5,357 nt of DNA from Pseudomonadota bacterium. GTDB lineage: Bacteria > Pseudomonadota > Alphaproteobacteria > Acetobacterales > Acetobacteraceae. The translations under genes were made by a program, and so were the position numbers. Every line of letters starts with the position of its first letter. Within the stretch, counting starts at the first letter, position 1. The DNA lies in the NCBI GenBank assembly GCA_021805485.1, contig JAJZFF010000311.1, positions 1-5,357 of the forward strand, given 5' to 3'. A model generated the notes under the pieces. It saw only the letters and a program-made list of their open reading frames with translations. It was not told the origin of the DNA and did no database searches. Below, piece by piece: positions 1 to 5,165 of the stretch.

Positions 1-590
1 CCCATCGCCGGATCGACGCTGGTGATCATCACGATCGCGAGAACGACCGCCAGCGCCGGCGGCAGCACGTTCCACACCATCAGGTTCTCGAGCCGGAAGA
101 CCGCATTGCCGGTGACGCTGATGCGGCCGGCCAGCATGCCGGGCCGGCGGTCGGCGAAGAAGCCGGGCGAATGGCCGAGCGTGTGGTTGAACAGCGCGCG
201 CCGCAATTCCCCGGTCACCGCCACGAAACTGCGCGCCGCGACGAACCCGCCGATCCGCCATGCGAGATTGTCCGCGGCGATCAGCCCGGCGAGGAGCATG
301 AAAGCCCCCCAGACCGCGCCGCGCTGATTGGCGGTCAGCACATCGACCAGGTTCTTCACGGCATATTGCGACAGCACAGAACAGGCGACCGCGGCGACGA
401 CGGAAAGCACGATCGTCGCATGTCCCGGCGCGTGCCGCAGGATCGCCCGCAGCAGAAAGCGCTGCGGACGCGATGCCGGCGGTGCGGAGAGCGGAATGGC
501 AAGCGGCGCCGATGCCTCCGGCGCCGGCGATCGGCGGGGTGCGCTTTCGATTCCTTCCGCTTCTGCAATCGCCTTTTTGTGATCCGGCAT
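1..590 (-). CDS. ABC exporter, N-terminal part of transmembrane domain (partial, 3' end outside window)
   Basis: The minus strand is open from an ATG at 590 to the window edge, giving 196 whole codons with no stop. Residues 1-45 are a Pro/Ala/Ser-rich cytoplasmic tail. Hydrophobic segments lie at about 58-75, 92-108 and 176-192, as expected for the first helices of a type I ABC exporter. The stretch at about 127-157 (TGELRRALFNHTL, then SPGFFADRRPGMLAGRIS) is the conserved intracellular loop seen in MsbA-like and multidrug or lipid exporters. The nucleotide-binding domain would lie beyond the window, so ATP-binding motifs cannot be checked. A GGAG at 603-600 sits 9 nt before the chosen ATG. 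An in-frame ATG at 605 is possible but has no clear ribosome site, and an in-frame TAA lies just upstream of it. The gene is divergent from the glycosyltransferase. Its substrate is unknown; lipid, glycolipid or drug export are all possible. Confidence 0.85.
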   Translation of the reverse strand, partial: MPDHKKAIAEAEGIESAPRRSPAPEASAPLAIPLSAPPASRPQRFLLRAILRHAPGHATIVLSVVAAVACSVLSQYAVKNLVDVLTANQRGAVWGAFMLLAGLIAADNLAWRIGGFVAARSFVAVTGELRRALFNHTLGHSPGFFADRRPGMLAGRISVTGNAVFRLENLMVWNVLPPALAVVLAIVMITSVDPAM

Positions 591-624
591 GGTCTCGGGC
601 TCCATCGGTGCGGGTCTTTATCGA

Positions 625-689
625 GGGGCGCCGCCAAATTTCCTGTCTTCATGTGGCATTTCGGCAATAGCGCCAGCCGGCGGCGCCCC
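625..689. repeat. Perfect 11-bp inverted repeat in the divergent intergenic region
   Basis: GGGGCGCCGCC at 625-635 is the exact reverse complement of GGCGGCGCCCC at 679-689, with 43 bp between the arms. It lies in the leader side of the minus-strand exporter gene and could form a GC-rich stem in RNA or a looped protein site in DNA. The function is unknown. GC-rich arms of this length are less surprising in GC-rich DNA than they would be elsewhere. Confidence 0.5.
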
Positions 690-710
690 CGGCAGTCCCT
701 ACCTTGGCAT

Positions 711-728
711 CGAATGCGGCAGCATTTG
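711..728. promoter_or_regulatory. Candidate operator dyad between divergent genes
   Basis: The sequence CGAATGC-GGCA-GCATTTG is a two-sided dyad: AATGC at 713-717 mirrors GCATT at 722-726, and C711 and G728 also match. It lies about 85 bp before the glycosyltransferase start. Part of it (722-733) is repeated almost exactly at 656-667 (GCATTTCGGCAA versus GCATTTGGGCAA). This would suit a dimeric regulator acting on one or both divergent genes. No convincing -35/-10 pair was found for the glycosyltransferase, so the assignment is tentative. Confidence 0.25.
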
Positions 729-796
729 GGCAAATACCGCCCGATGACTGCCACATCGGGGCGTCCTGCTAACGCTCGTAAAAACAATCCAGCAGC

Positions 797-802
797 GAGG
801 AG
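797..802 (+). promoter_or_regulatory. Ribosome binding site of the glycosyltransferase gene
   Basis: GAGGAG lies 10 nt before the ATG at 813. It decides the start: the reading frame stays open upstream to position 171, but that extension runs antisense through the exporter gene and lacks glycosyltransferase sequence. Confidence 0.7.
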
Positions 803-812
803 TCAGGCACTC

Positions 813-1862
813 ATGAAAATCGCCCAGATTGCACCTCTGACTGAAGCGGTTCCGCCGAAATTCTATGGCGGCACCGAACGTGTCGTCTCCTTCCTGACGG
901 AAGAACTCGTCGCGATGGGTCACGACGTCACGCTGTTCGCGAGCGGGGATTCGGTAACCGCCGCCGAACTCGACGCCGTGTGGCCGCGCGCGCTGCGGCT
1001 CGACCCCGGCATCCGCGATACGCTCGCGCCGCATTTCATGCTGATGGAACGGGTCTACCGGCGGGCCCACGAGTTCGACGTGTTGCACTTCCATAACGAT
1101 TACTGGCCGGCCTCGCTGTTCGCGCGTCAGCGCACCCCCTTCGTCACCACGCTGCACGGCCGGCTCGACCTGCCCGAACTCGGCCCCGTCTACGACGAGC
1201 TGCCGGTGATGAACCTGATCTCGATTTCCGACTCCCAGCGCCAGCCGCTGCCGGAAGCGAATTTCGTCGCCACGGTCCAGCACGGCCTGCCGAAGGACCT
1301 GCTGACGCCGCGCGAGCGTTCGCGCGACTATGTCGCCTTTCTCGGCCGCATCTGCCCCGAAAAGCGGCCCGACCGCGCGATCCGCATCGCCCGCGCCGCC
1401 GGCATGGATCTGCGCCTCGCCGCGAAAGTAGACCGTGTCGACGAGGAATATTTCGAAACCGGGATCAAGCCGATGCTGGGCCCCGATGCCTGCCTGATCG
1501 GCGAAATCGGCGAGGGAGAAAAATCCGAATTTCTCTCCGGTGCCCGCGCGCTGCTGATGCCGATCGACTGGCCGGAACCCTTCGGCCTGGTGATGATCGA
1601 GGCCATGGCCTGCGGCACGCCGGTGATCGCCTGGCGGCACGGCTCGGTGCCCGAGATCGTCGAGGATGGCGTCACCGGCTTCATCGTCGAGAGCGAGGCG
1701 GAGGCGGTCGCCGCGCTCGACCGGGTGCACCAGCTCTCCCCGTCCCGCATCCGCGCGACGTTCGAGGCCCGCTTCACCGCGCGGCGGATGGCGGAGAACT
1801 ATCTCGAGATCTACGAAACCCTCGCGCGCCCGCGCGTCGGGCGTCTCCGCCTCGCGGTCTGA
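813..1862 (+). CDS. Glycosyltransferase family 4 (GT-B fold, GT1/GT4-like)
   Basis: This 349-residue protein should transfer a sugar from a nucleotide-activated donor to an unknown acceptor in the cytoplasm or at the inner membrane face. The N-terminal Rossmann half starts MKIAQIAPL and has the glycine-rich acceptor-side loop YGGTERVV at about 18-25. HFHNDYWPA at 92-100 and TTLHGRLDLPEL at 112-123 are typical of the family. The C-terminal donor-binding half starts near 173 (VAFLGRICPEKRPDRAI). The EX7E signature is present as E255 and E263 within PEPFGLVMIEAMACGTPVIA, followed by GSVPEIVEDGVTGF at 277-290. The length is normal for a GT4 enzyme and no key motif is missing. There is no signal peptide or membrane helix. 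It stands alone, with the ABC exporter divergent upstream and a hairpin downstream. Plausible roles are surface polysaccharide, glycolipid or compatible-solute glycoside synthesis; donor and acceptor cannot be read from the sequence. Confidence 0.93.
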   Translation: MKIAQIAPLTEAVPPKFYGGTERVVSFLTEELVAMGHDVTLFASGDSVTAAELDAVWPRALRLDPGIRDTLAPHFMLMERVYRRAHEFDVLHFHNDYWPASLFARQRTPFVTTLHGRLDLPELGPVYDELPVMNLISISDSQRQPLPEANFVATVQHGLPKDLLTPRERSRDYVAFLGRICPEKRPDRAIRIARAAGMDLRLAAKVDRVDEEYFETGIKPMLGPDACLIGEIGEGEKSEFLSGARALLMPIDWPEPFGLVMIEAMACGTPVIAWRHGSVPEIVEDGVTGFIVESEAEAVAALDRVHQLSPSRIRATFEARFTARRMAENYLEIYETLARPRVGRLRLAV

Positions 1863-1883
1863 CCGCCAGCGGCCGATCGCACG

Positions 1884-1911
1884 CGCCCCGGCGGCATGGC
1901 CCGCCGGGGCG
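1884..1911 (+). terminator. Strong GC hairpin after the glycosyltransferase gene, probable terminator
   Basis: CGCCCCGGCGG at 1884-1894 pairs perfectly with CCGCCGGGGCG at 1901-1911, giving an 11-bp stem around a 6-nt loop (CATGGC), 21 nt after the stop codon. No T-run follows, so it is not a textbook intrinsic terminator. It may still end or stabilise the transcript. Confidence 0.55.
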
Positions 1912-1963
1912 TCGGCGCGGGCGTGAGAAGATCGGCCGGTCCATCGTTCGGGGCAATTCCGCA

Positions 1964-2001
1964 TTGCCGGCATGGCCGTGGCACACCGGCGATGCCGGCA
2001 A
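1964..2001. repeat. Long imperfect inverted repeat in the intergenic region
   Basis: TTGCCGGCAT at 1964-1973 is the exact reverse complement of ATGCCGGCAA at 1992-2001. Inside these arms GCCG at 1975-1978 pairs with CGGC at 1987-1990 after one G/G mismatch, so a 14-bp interrupted stem with an 8-nt loop can form. No T-run flanks it. It could be a second hairpin ending transcription from upstream, a dispersed palindromic element, or part of the control region of the importer operon. Confidence 0.5.
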
Positions 2002-2020
2002 GCCGCGCCAGCTCACTACA

Positions 2021-2029
2021 TGATAGAAT
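2021..2029 (+). promoter_or_regulatory. Possible extended -10 promoter element upstream of the importer operon
   Basis: TGATAGAAT combines a TG dinucleotide with a -10-like hexamer, TAGAAT at 2024-2029 (5 of 6 matches to TATAAT), in a locally AT-richer stretch. No -35 hexamer is recognisable at the usual distance. If used, transcription would start near 2036 and give the importer operon a leader of about 105 nt. Confidence 0.3.
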
Positions 2030-2082
2030 GAATAACGGACGCGGGCGCGACGCTGTCGCGACATCGTGCGGATCGCGGTCGA

Positions 2083-2110
2083 TTGACATGCTCCCAAGCC
2101 AGTCTAGTGT
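2083..2110 (+). promoter_or_regulatory. Probable promoter of the sugar ABC importer operon
   Basis: A perfect -35 hexamer TTGACA at 2083-2088 is followed after 16 bp by TAGTGT at 2105-2110, a weaker -10 (3 of 6 matches). Transcription would begin at about 2117, roughly 25 nt before the first start codon. The strong -35 paired with a weak -10 is usual for housekeeping promoters in alphaproteobacteria. Confidence 0.5.
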
Positions 2111-2118
2111 CACGGCAG

Positions 2119-2130
2119 GGAAACGTTTGG
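2119..2130. promoter_or_regulatory. Candidate LacI/GalR-family operator
   Basis: The core AAACGTTT at 2121-2128 is a perfect 8-bp palindrome with the central CG typical of LacI/GalR-family operators. It starts about 10 bp after the -10 hexamer and covers the expected transcription start and early leader, so a bound repressor would block initiation. The flanks (GG on both sides) do not extend the symmetry, and no regulator gene lies in the window. Confidence 0.45.
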
Positions 2131-2140
2131 GACGCACTCC

Positions 2141-2977
2141 ATGCCAACCGAACTGCCGGTCACGCCCGATCCGCATCCGCCGGCGCCGGCCGCGAACCCG
2201 GAAGCGCCGGTGCTGCGGGTGTCGGGCATCGGCAAGTCCTACGGTCATATCCGCGCCCTCACCGATGTCAGCCTCGACATCCATCCGGGCGAAGTCGTCG
2301 GCCTCGTGGGCGATAACGGCGCCGGCAAGTCCACCCTCGTCAACATCATCGCCGGCGCGATCCGTCCCTCCGCCGGGCGGCTCGCCGTCGATGGGCGCGA
2401 GGTGCAGTTCGGCTCGGCGCTCGATGCCCGCCTCGCCGGGATCGAGGCGGTGTATCAGGATCTCGCCCTCGCCCTCGATCTCGACATCTGGGCCAATGTC
2501 TTTCTCGGCCGCGAAAGGCTGCGGCCCGGCCTGCTCGGGCGCCTCGGCTTTCTCGACAAGGCGGCGATGCGGGAAACCGCGCTCGGCGGATTGCGGCGCA
2601 CCGGCATCCGCATCGGCTCGGTCCGCACGCCCTGCCGCGCGCTGTCCGGCGGCCAGCGCCAGGCCGTCGCGGTCGCGCGCGGGCTGATCTGGGGGTCGCG
2701 CCTGCTGCTGCTGGACGAACCGACCGCGGCCCTCGGCGTCGAGCAGCAGGCCAAGGTCGGCGAACTCATCGCCGCCGTGCGCGACCAGGGCATTCCCGTC
2801 ATCCTGGTCAGCCACAACATGCCGCAGGTCCATGCGCTGTGCGACCGGATCGTGGTGCTGTTCCGCGGCCGCAAGGTGGCCGACCGGGACGCGCGGTCGA
2901 TGACGATCGAGGACACGATCGCCTGCATCACCGGCGCCGGCCTGGCGAGCGCGGATGCGGCGGGGAGCGCGCCGTGA
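2141..2977 (+). CDS. Sugar ABC importer ATPase, single-domain (FrcA-like)
   Basis: This 278-residue cytoplasmic ATPase powers a carbohydrate importer of the CUT2 (ribose/xylose/fructose) class. After a Pro/Ala-rich tail of about 24 residues come, in order, Walker A GDNGAGKST at 57-65, the Q-loop at Q106 (VYQDLALA), the signature LSGGQRQ at 168-174, Walker B LLLLDEPTAAL at 188-198 and the H-loop histidine H225 (ILVSHNMP). All catalytic residues are present. GDNGAGKS, the VYQ-LAL stretch, DEPTAALGV and SHNMPQV resemble the FrcA fructose ATPase. There is one nucleotide-binding domain, not the two of RbsA, XylG or MglA at about 500 residues, so it should act as a homodimer. The ATG at 2141 has a modest GGGA 8 nt upstream. 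It is the first gene of the operon, and its stop overlaps the permease start. The transported sugar cannot be deduced. Confidence 0.93.
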   Translation: MPTELPVTPDPHPPAPAANPEAPVLRVSGIGKSYGHIRALTDVSLDIHPGEVVGLVGDNGAGKSTLVNIIAGAIRPSAGRLAVDGREVQFGSALDARLAGIEAVYQDLALALDLDIWANVFLGRERLRPGLLGRLGFLDKAAMRETALGGLRRTGIRIGSVRTPCRALSGGQRQAVAVARGLIWGSRLLLLDEPTAALGVEQQAKVGELIAAVRDQGIPVILVSHNMPQVHALCDRIVVLFRGRKVADRDARSMTIEDTIACITGAGLASADAAGSAP

Positions 2978-4023
2978 GCGGCCCGTCGAACCCGCCGCGC
3001 GGCGCGGAGGCGGCGGTCGTGGCGCCGGATGCGCGGGGCGGCTCTCGCGCGCTGCTCGAATTCCTCTCCCGGCACGGCGAGATCTGGACGCTGTTCATCC
3101 TGCTCGCGCTCATCGCCGTGTTCGGGATCGCGAGTCCGGATTTCTTCAGCCGCGCGAGCTGGCTCGCCACCTCGCAATTCGCGGTCGAATACCTGCTGCT
3201 CGGGCTTGGCGAGACCTTCGTGATCATCACCGGCGGCATCGATCTCTCGGTCGGCGCCATTCTCGGCCTCTCCGGCATGGTCGGCGGCCTGGTCATGCGC
3301 GCGCTGATTCACGCCCATGCGGCGAATGGCGAGACCATCGCCGCCGGCATCGCCGCGGCACTGGCGAGCGGCGCGCTGGTCGGCTGGGTGAACGGCACGC
3401 TGATCACCCGGCTGCGGCTCACCCCCTTCGTCGTCACGCTCGGCATGCTGTCGATCTGCACCGGCGGGATCTACCTGCTCAATGGCGGGCGCAATGTCGG
3501 CACGATTCCGGACATCGTCGGCACCGCCGGCTCCTTCGCGATCGGCGGGTGGATGCCGGTCACCGTGCTGGTCGCCGCGGTGTTCTGCATCATCTGCGCC
3601 GTGGTGCTGGCGCAGACCCGCTTCGGGCTGCGGACCTACGCGGTGGGCTCGAACCCGCTGGGTGCCGGGCGCGCGGGCATCGACGTGCGGCGGCATCTGG
3701 TGAGGATCTACACGCTGGCGGGATTTCTCGCCGCCGTCGCCGGGCTGATGGTGATGGCGCGCTTCGCCTCGGCCTCGGTCCAGGCCGGCGCGAACGACGA
3801 ACTCGACGCGATCACCGCCGTCGTCATCGGCGGCGCCAGCCTGTTCGGCGGTCGCGGCACCATCCTTGGAACCGTGGTCGGCGGCTTCGTGATCACGGTC
3901 ATGGTCACCGGGCTGATCCTGATCGGCGTGCAGCCGTTCTGGCAGCAGGTGGCCGTCGGCGCGATCCTGATCCTGGCCGTCGCCATGGACCAGCTTCGCG
4001 ACAGGCTGCTGGAGTCGATCTGA
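2974..4023 (+). CDS. Sugar ABC importer permease (RbsC/FrcC-like, BPD_transp_2 family)
   Basis: This 349-residue inner-membrane protein forms the channel of the importer. I chose the GTG at 2974, which shares GTGA with the ATPase stop and has GGAG at 2964-2967, 6 nt upstream. The reading frame is open further upstream, but that part overlaps the ATPase. After a cytoplasmic tail of about 35 residues, hydrophobic segments follow at about 37-53, 66-88, 91-109, 122-140, 150-169, 190-213, 244-262, 278-290, 296-320 and 326-338, in line with the roughly ten helices of the family. The hallmark ITGGIDLSVGA lies at 85-95. The loop TRFGLRTYAVGSN at 215-227 with AGID is the expected ATPase contact region, and VVIGGASLFGGRGTILGT at 283-300 is the conserved C-terminal motif. 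The four-base overlap implies translational coupling to the ATPase. Nothing looks truncated. Confidence 0.93.
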   Translation: MSGPSNPPRGAEAAVVAPDARGGSRALLEFLSRHGEIWTLFILLALIAVFGIASPDFFSRASWLATSQFAVEYLLLGLGETFVIITGGIDLSVGAILGLSGMVGGLVMRALIHAHAANGETIAAGIAAALASGALVGWVNGTLITRLRLTPFVVTLGMLSICTGGIYLLNGGRNVGTIPDIVGTAGSFAIGGWMPVTVLVAAVFCIICAVVLAQTRFGLRTYAVGSNPLGAGRAGIDVRRHLVRIYTLAGFLAAVAGLMVMARFASASVQAGANDELDAITAVVIGGASLFGGRGTILGTVVGGFVITVMVTGLILIGVQPFWQQVAVGAILILAVAMDQLRDRLLESI

Positions 4024-4032
4024 CCGGAAACG

Positions 4033-4052
4033 GCCGCCGCGAACCCGGCGGC
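4033..4052 (+). promoter_or_regulatory. Intercistronic GC hairpin before the binding-protein gene
   Basis: GCCGCCG at 4033-4039 pairs perfectly with CGGCGGC at 4046-4052 around a 6-nt loop (CGAACC). It begins 10 nt after the permease stop and ends 3 nt before the ribosome binding site of the next gene. It may be an mRNA-stability or processing element that raises the amount of binding protein relative to the membrane parts. That role is inferred. Confidence 0.45.
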
Positions 4053-4055
4053 AAA

Positions 4056-4062
4056 GGGGAGG
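4056..4062 (+). promoter_or_regulatory. Strong ribosome binding site of the binding-protein gene
   Basis: GGGGAGG ends 5 nt before the ATG at 4068. It is the strongest such site among the three importer genes and fixes this start; the frame is open upstream but only as a shadow of the permease gene. Confidence 0.75.
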
Positions 4063-4067
4063 ACATC

Positions 4068-5057
4068 ATGGCCACAACACGCAGACAACGGATTTCCCGC
4101 CGCGGCGCCACGCTGGCGCTCGGCATCGCCGGCGGCCTCGCGCTGGCCGGCGGCGCGGCCCGGGCGGGCGGCAAGACGATCGCGCTGGTGCCGGGCATCG
4201 CCACCGATCCGTTCTACATCACGATGCAGCATGGGGCGGCGGCGGAAGCGAAGAAGCTCGGCCTGCACCTGATCTGGCAGGGCGGCAGCAGCTTCTCGCC
4301 GGAGACGCAGATCCCGGTGCTGCAGGCGCTGCTCGCCAAGCACCCGGCCGCCCTGCTCGTGGCGCCGACCAACGAGAAGGCGCTGATCAACCCGATCAGG
4401 CAGTTCATCGCCGCCGGCATTCCGGTGATCTCGGTCGACACCACGATCAGCGATACCGCGATCCTGAAAAGCCGGATCACCTCGAACAACGTCCAGGGCG
4501 GCGCCTCGGCGGCGCGGGCGATCGCCGGCTTCGCGCACGGGAAGGGCGATGTCGCGGTGATCAACGTCAAGCCCGGCATCTCGACGACCGATGCGCGCCA
4601 GAAGGGCTTCCTCGCGCAGATGAAGCACTACAAGGGCATGAAGGTCGTCGCCATCGAATACGATGACGACAGCCCGACCAAGGCCTTCACCGAAGCCCAG
4701 CTGCTGCTGCTCAAGTATCCGCACCTCAAGGGCATCTTCGCCACCAACGTGTTCTCCGGCGAGGGCGTCGGCAAGGCGGTGGTCGCCGCCGGCAAGAAGG
4801 GCAAGGTGGATGTCGTCGGCTACGACGCCGAGCCGGGCGAGGTGAAGCTGCTCAAGCAGGGGGTGATCAGCACCCTGATCGTCCAGCGCCCGGCCGAGGA
4901 AGGCCGCCTCGGCGTGAAATACGCCTATGACATCCTGACCGGAAAGAGCGCGCAGGTGCCCGCCTCGAAGCGGCTCGCCAATATCACGGTCACGACGGCC
5001 GAGGCGTCGAACCCGACCTACGCCAAATACTTCTACAGCGCGCATCTGTCGCACTGA
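4068..5057 (+). CDS. Periplasmic sugar-binding protein of the ABC importer (Peripla_BP_4 / RbsB-like)
   Basis: This 329-residue protein captures the ligand in the periplasm and delivers it to the permease. Residues 1-33 form an export signal: basic residues (RR at 5-6, SRR at 10-12), a hydrophobic Ala/Gly/Leu core, then a likely cleavage after A31-R32-A33. There is no lipobox cysteine, so a soluble product is expected. The SRR-G-A-T-L stretch is reminiscent of a Tat signal but lacks the Phe. The mature part begins with the family pattern KTIALVPGIATDPFY and GAAAEAKKLG at 56-65. VAPTNEKAL at 98-106 and AGIPVISVDTTI at 116-127 follow. The C-terminal lobe shows IFATNVFSGEGVGKAV at 223-238, then VVGYDAEP with D253 and the STLIVQRPAEEG stretch with Q273, matching Asp and Gln ligand-contact positions in RbsB-like proteins. 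It is the last gene of the operon. Sugar specificity is unknown. Confidence 0.92.
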   Translation: MATTRRQRISRRGATLALGIAGGLALAGGAARAGGKTIALVPGIATDPFYITMQHGAAAEAKKLGLHLIWQGGSSFSPETQIPVLQALLAKHPAALLVAPTNEKALINPIRQFIAAGIPVISVDTTISDTAILKSRITSNNVQGGASAARAIAGFAHGKGDVAVINVKPGISTTDARQKGFLAQMKHYKGMKVVAIEYDDDSPTKAFTEAQLLLLKYPHLKGIFATNVFSGEGVGKAVVAAGKKGKVDVVGYDAEPGEVKLLKQGVISTLIVQRPAEEGRLGVKYAYDILTGKSAQVPASKRLANITVTTAEASNPTYAKYFYSAHLSH

Positions 5058-5062
5058 GGCGG

Positions 5063-5083
5063 CCGGCCGGGCGTCCTGGCCGG
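5063..5083 (+). terminator. GC hairpin after the importer operon, probable terminator
   Basis: CCGGCCGGG at 5063-5071 pairs with CCTGGCCGG at 5075-5083, giving nine pairs including one G-U around a 3-nt loop, 5 nt after the binding-protein stop. No T-run follows. Its position suggests that it ends or protects the operon transcript. Confidence 0.45.
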
Positions 5084-5086
5084 GGC

Positions 5087-5131
5087 GTCCGGAAACGGCG
5101 GTCCGCCGGGCCATCATGTCCGAAAACGGCG
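5087..5131. repeat. Pair of 14-nt direct repeats upstream of the Ada-like gene
   Basis: GTCCGGAAACGGCG at 5087-5100 recurs as GTCCGAAAACGGCG at 5118-5131, with 13 of 14 bases identical and starts 31 bp apart (about three helix turns). The second copy ends about 35 bp before the Ada-like start codon. They could be binding sites of a regulator of that gene. They do not match the E. coli Ada box (AAAGCGCA type). Confidence 0.45.
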
Positions 5132-5150
5132 AGCATCCGGCGTCGCGCCG

Positions 5151-5159
5151 TGCCATGAT
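5151..5159 (+). promoter_or_regulatory. Possible extended -10 element of the Ada-like gene
   Basis: TGC-CATGAT gives a TG dinucleotide and a hexamer with 4 of 6 matches to TATAAT. It ends 6 nt before the start codon at 5166, so transcription would begin at or next to the ATG. No -35 is evident. Confidence 0.25.
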
Positions 5160-5165
5160 GCGTTC

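Noticed and set aside
171..812. Upstream in-frame extension of the glycosyltransferase reading frame
   Set aside because: It runs antisense to the exporter gene, is rich in Arg and low-complexity residues, and has no family similarity; a GAGGAG site and the family-typical MKIAQIAPL start mark 813.
699..1973. Long 424-codon open frame antisense to the glycosyltransferase
   Set aside because: It is a shadow typical of GC-rich DNA: Arg/Gly/Ala/Asp-rich, with no recognisable domain. Similar antisense frames at 1811-2833, 2455-3696 and 3708-5156 are rejected for the same reason.
2046..2060. Small inverted repeat CGCGAC-GCT-GTCGCG upstream of the importer promoter
   Set aside because: Only 6 bp of GC-rich arm, expected often by chance in such DNA, and no positional link to a promoter element.
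2839..2973. Upstream in-frame extension of the permease
   Set aside because: It overlaps the ATPase gene and lacks membrane character; the GTG at 2974 with GGAG upstream and the GTGA overlap is a better start.
2955..4067. Upstream in-frame extension of the binding-protein reading frame
   Set aside because: It overlaps the permease in another frame and is Arg/His-rich without family sequence; the true start at 4068 has a strong ribosome site and a signal peptide.
5112..5160. CATCATG/CATGATG inverted pair before the Ada-like gene
   Set aside because: Seven-bp arms 35 bp apart with simple composition; likely chance.
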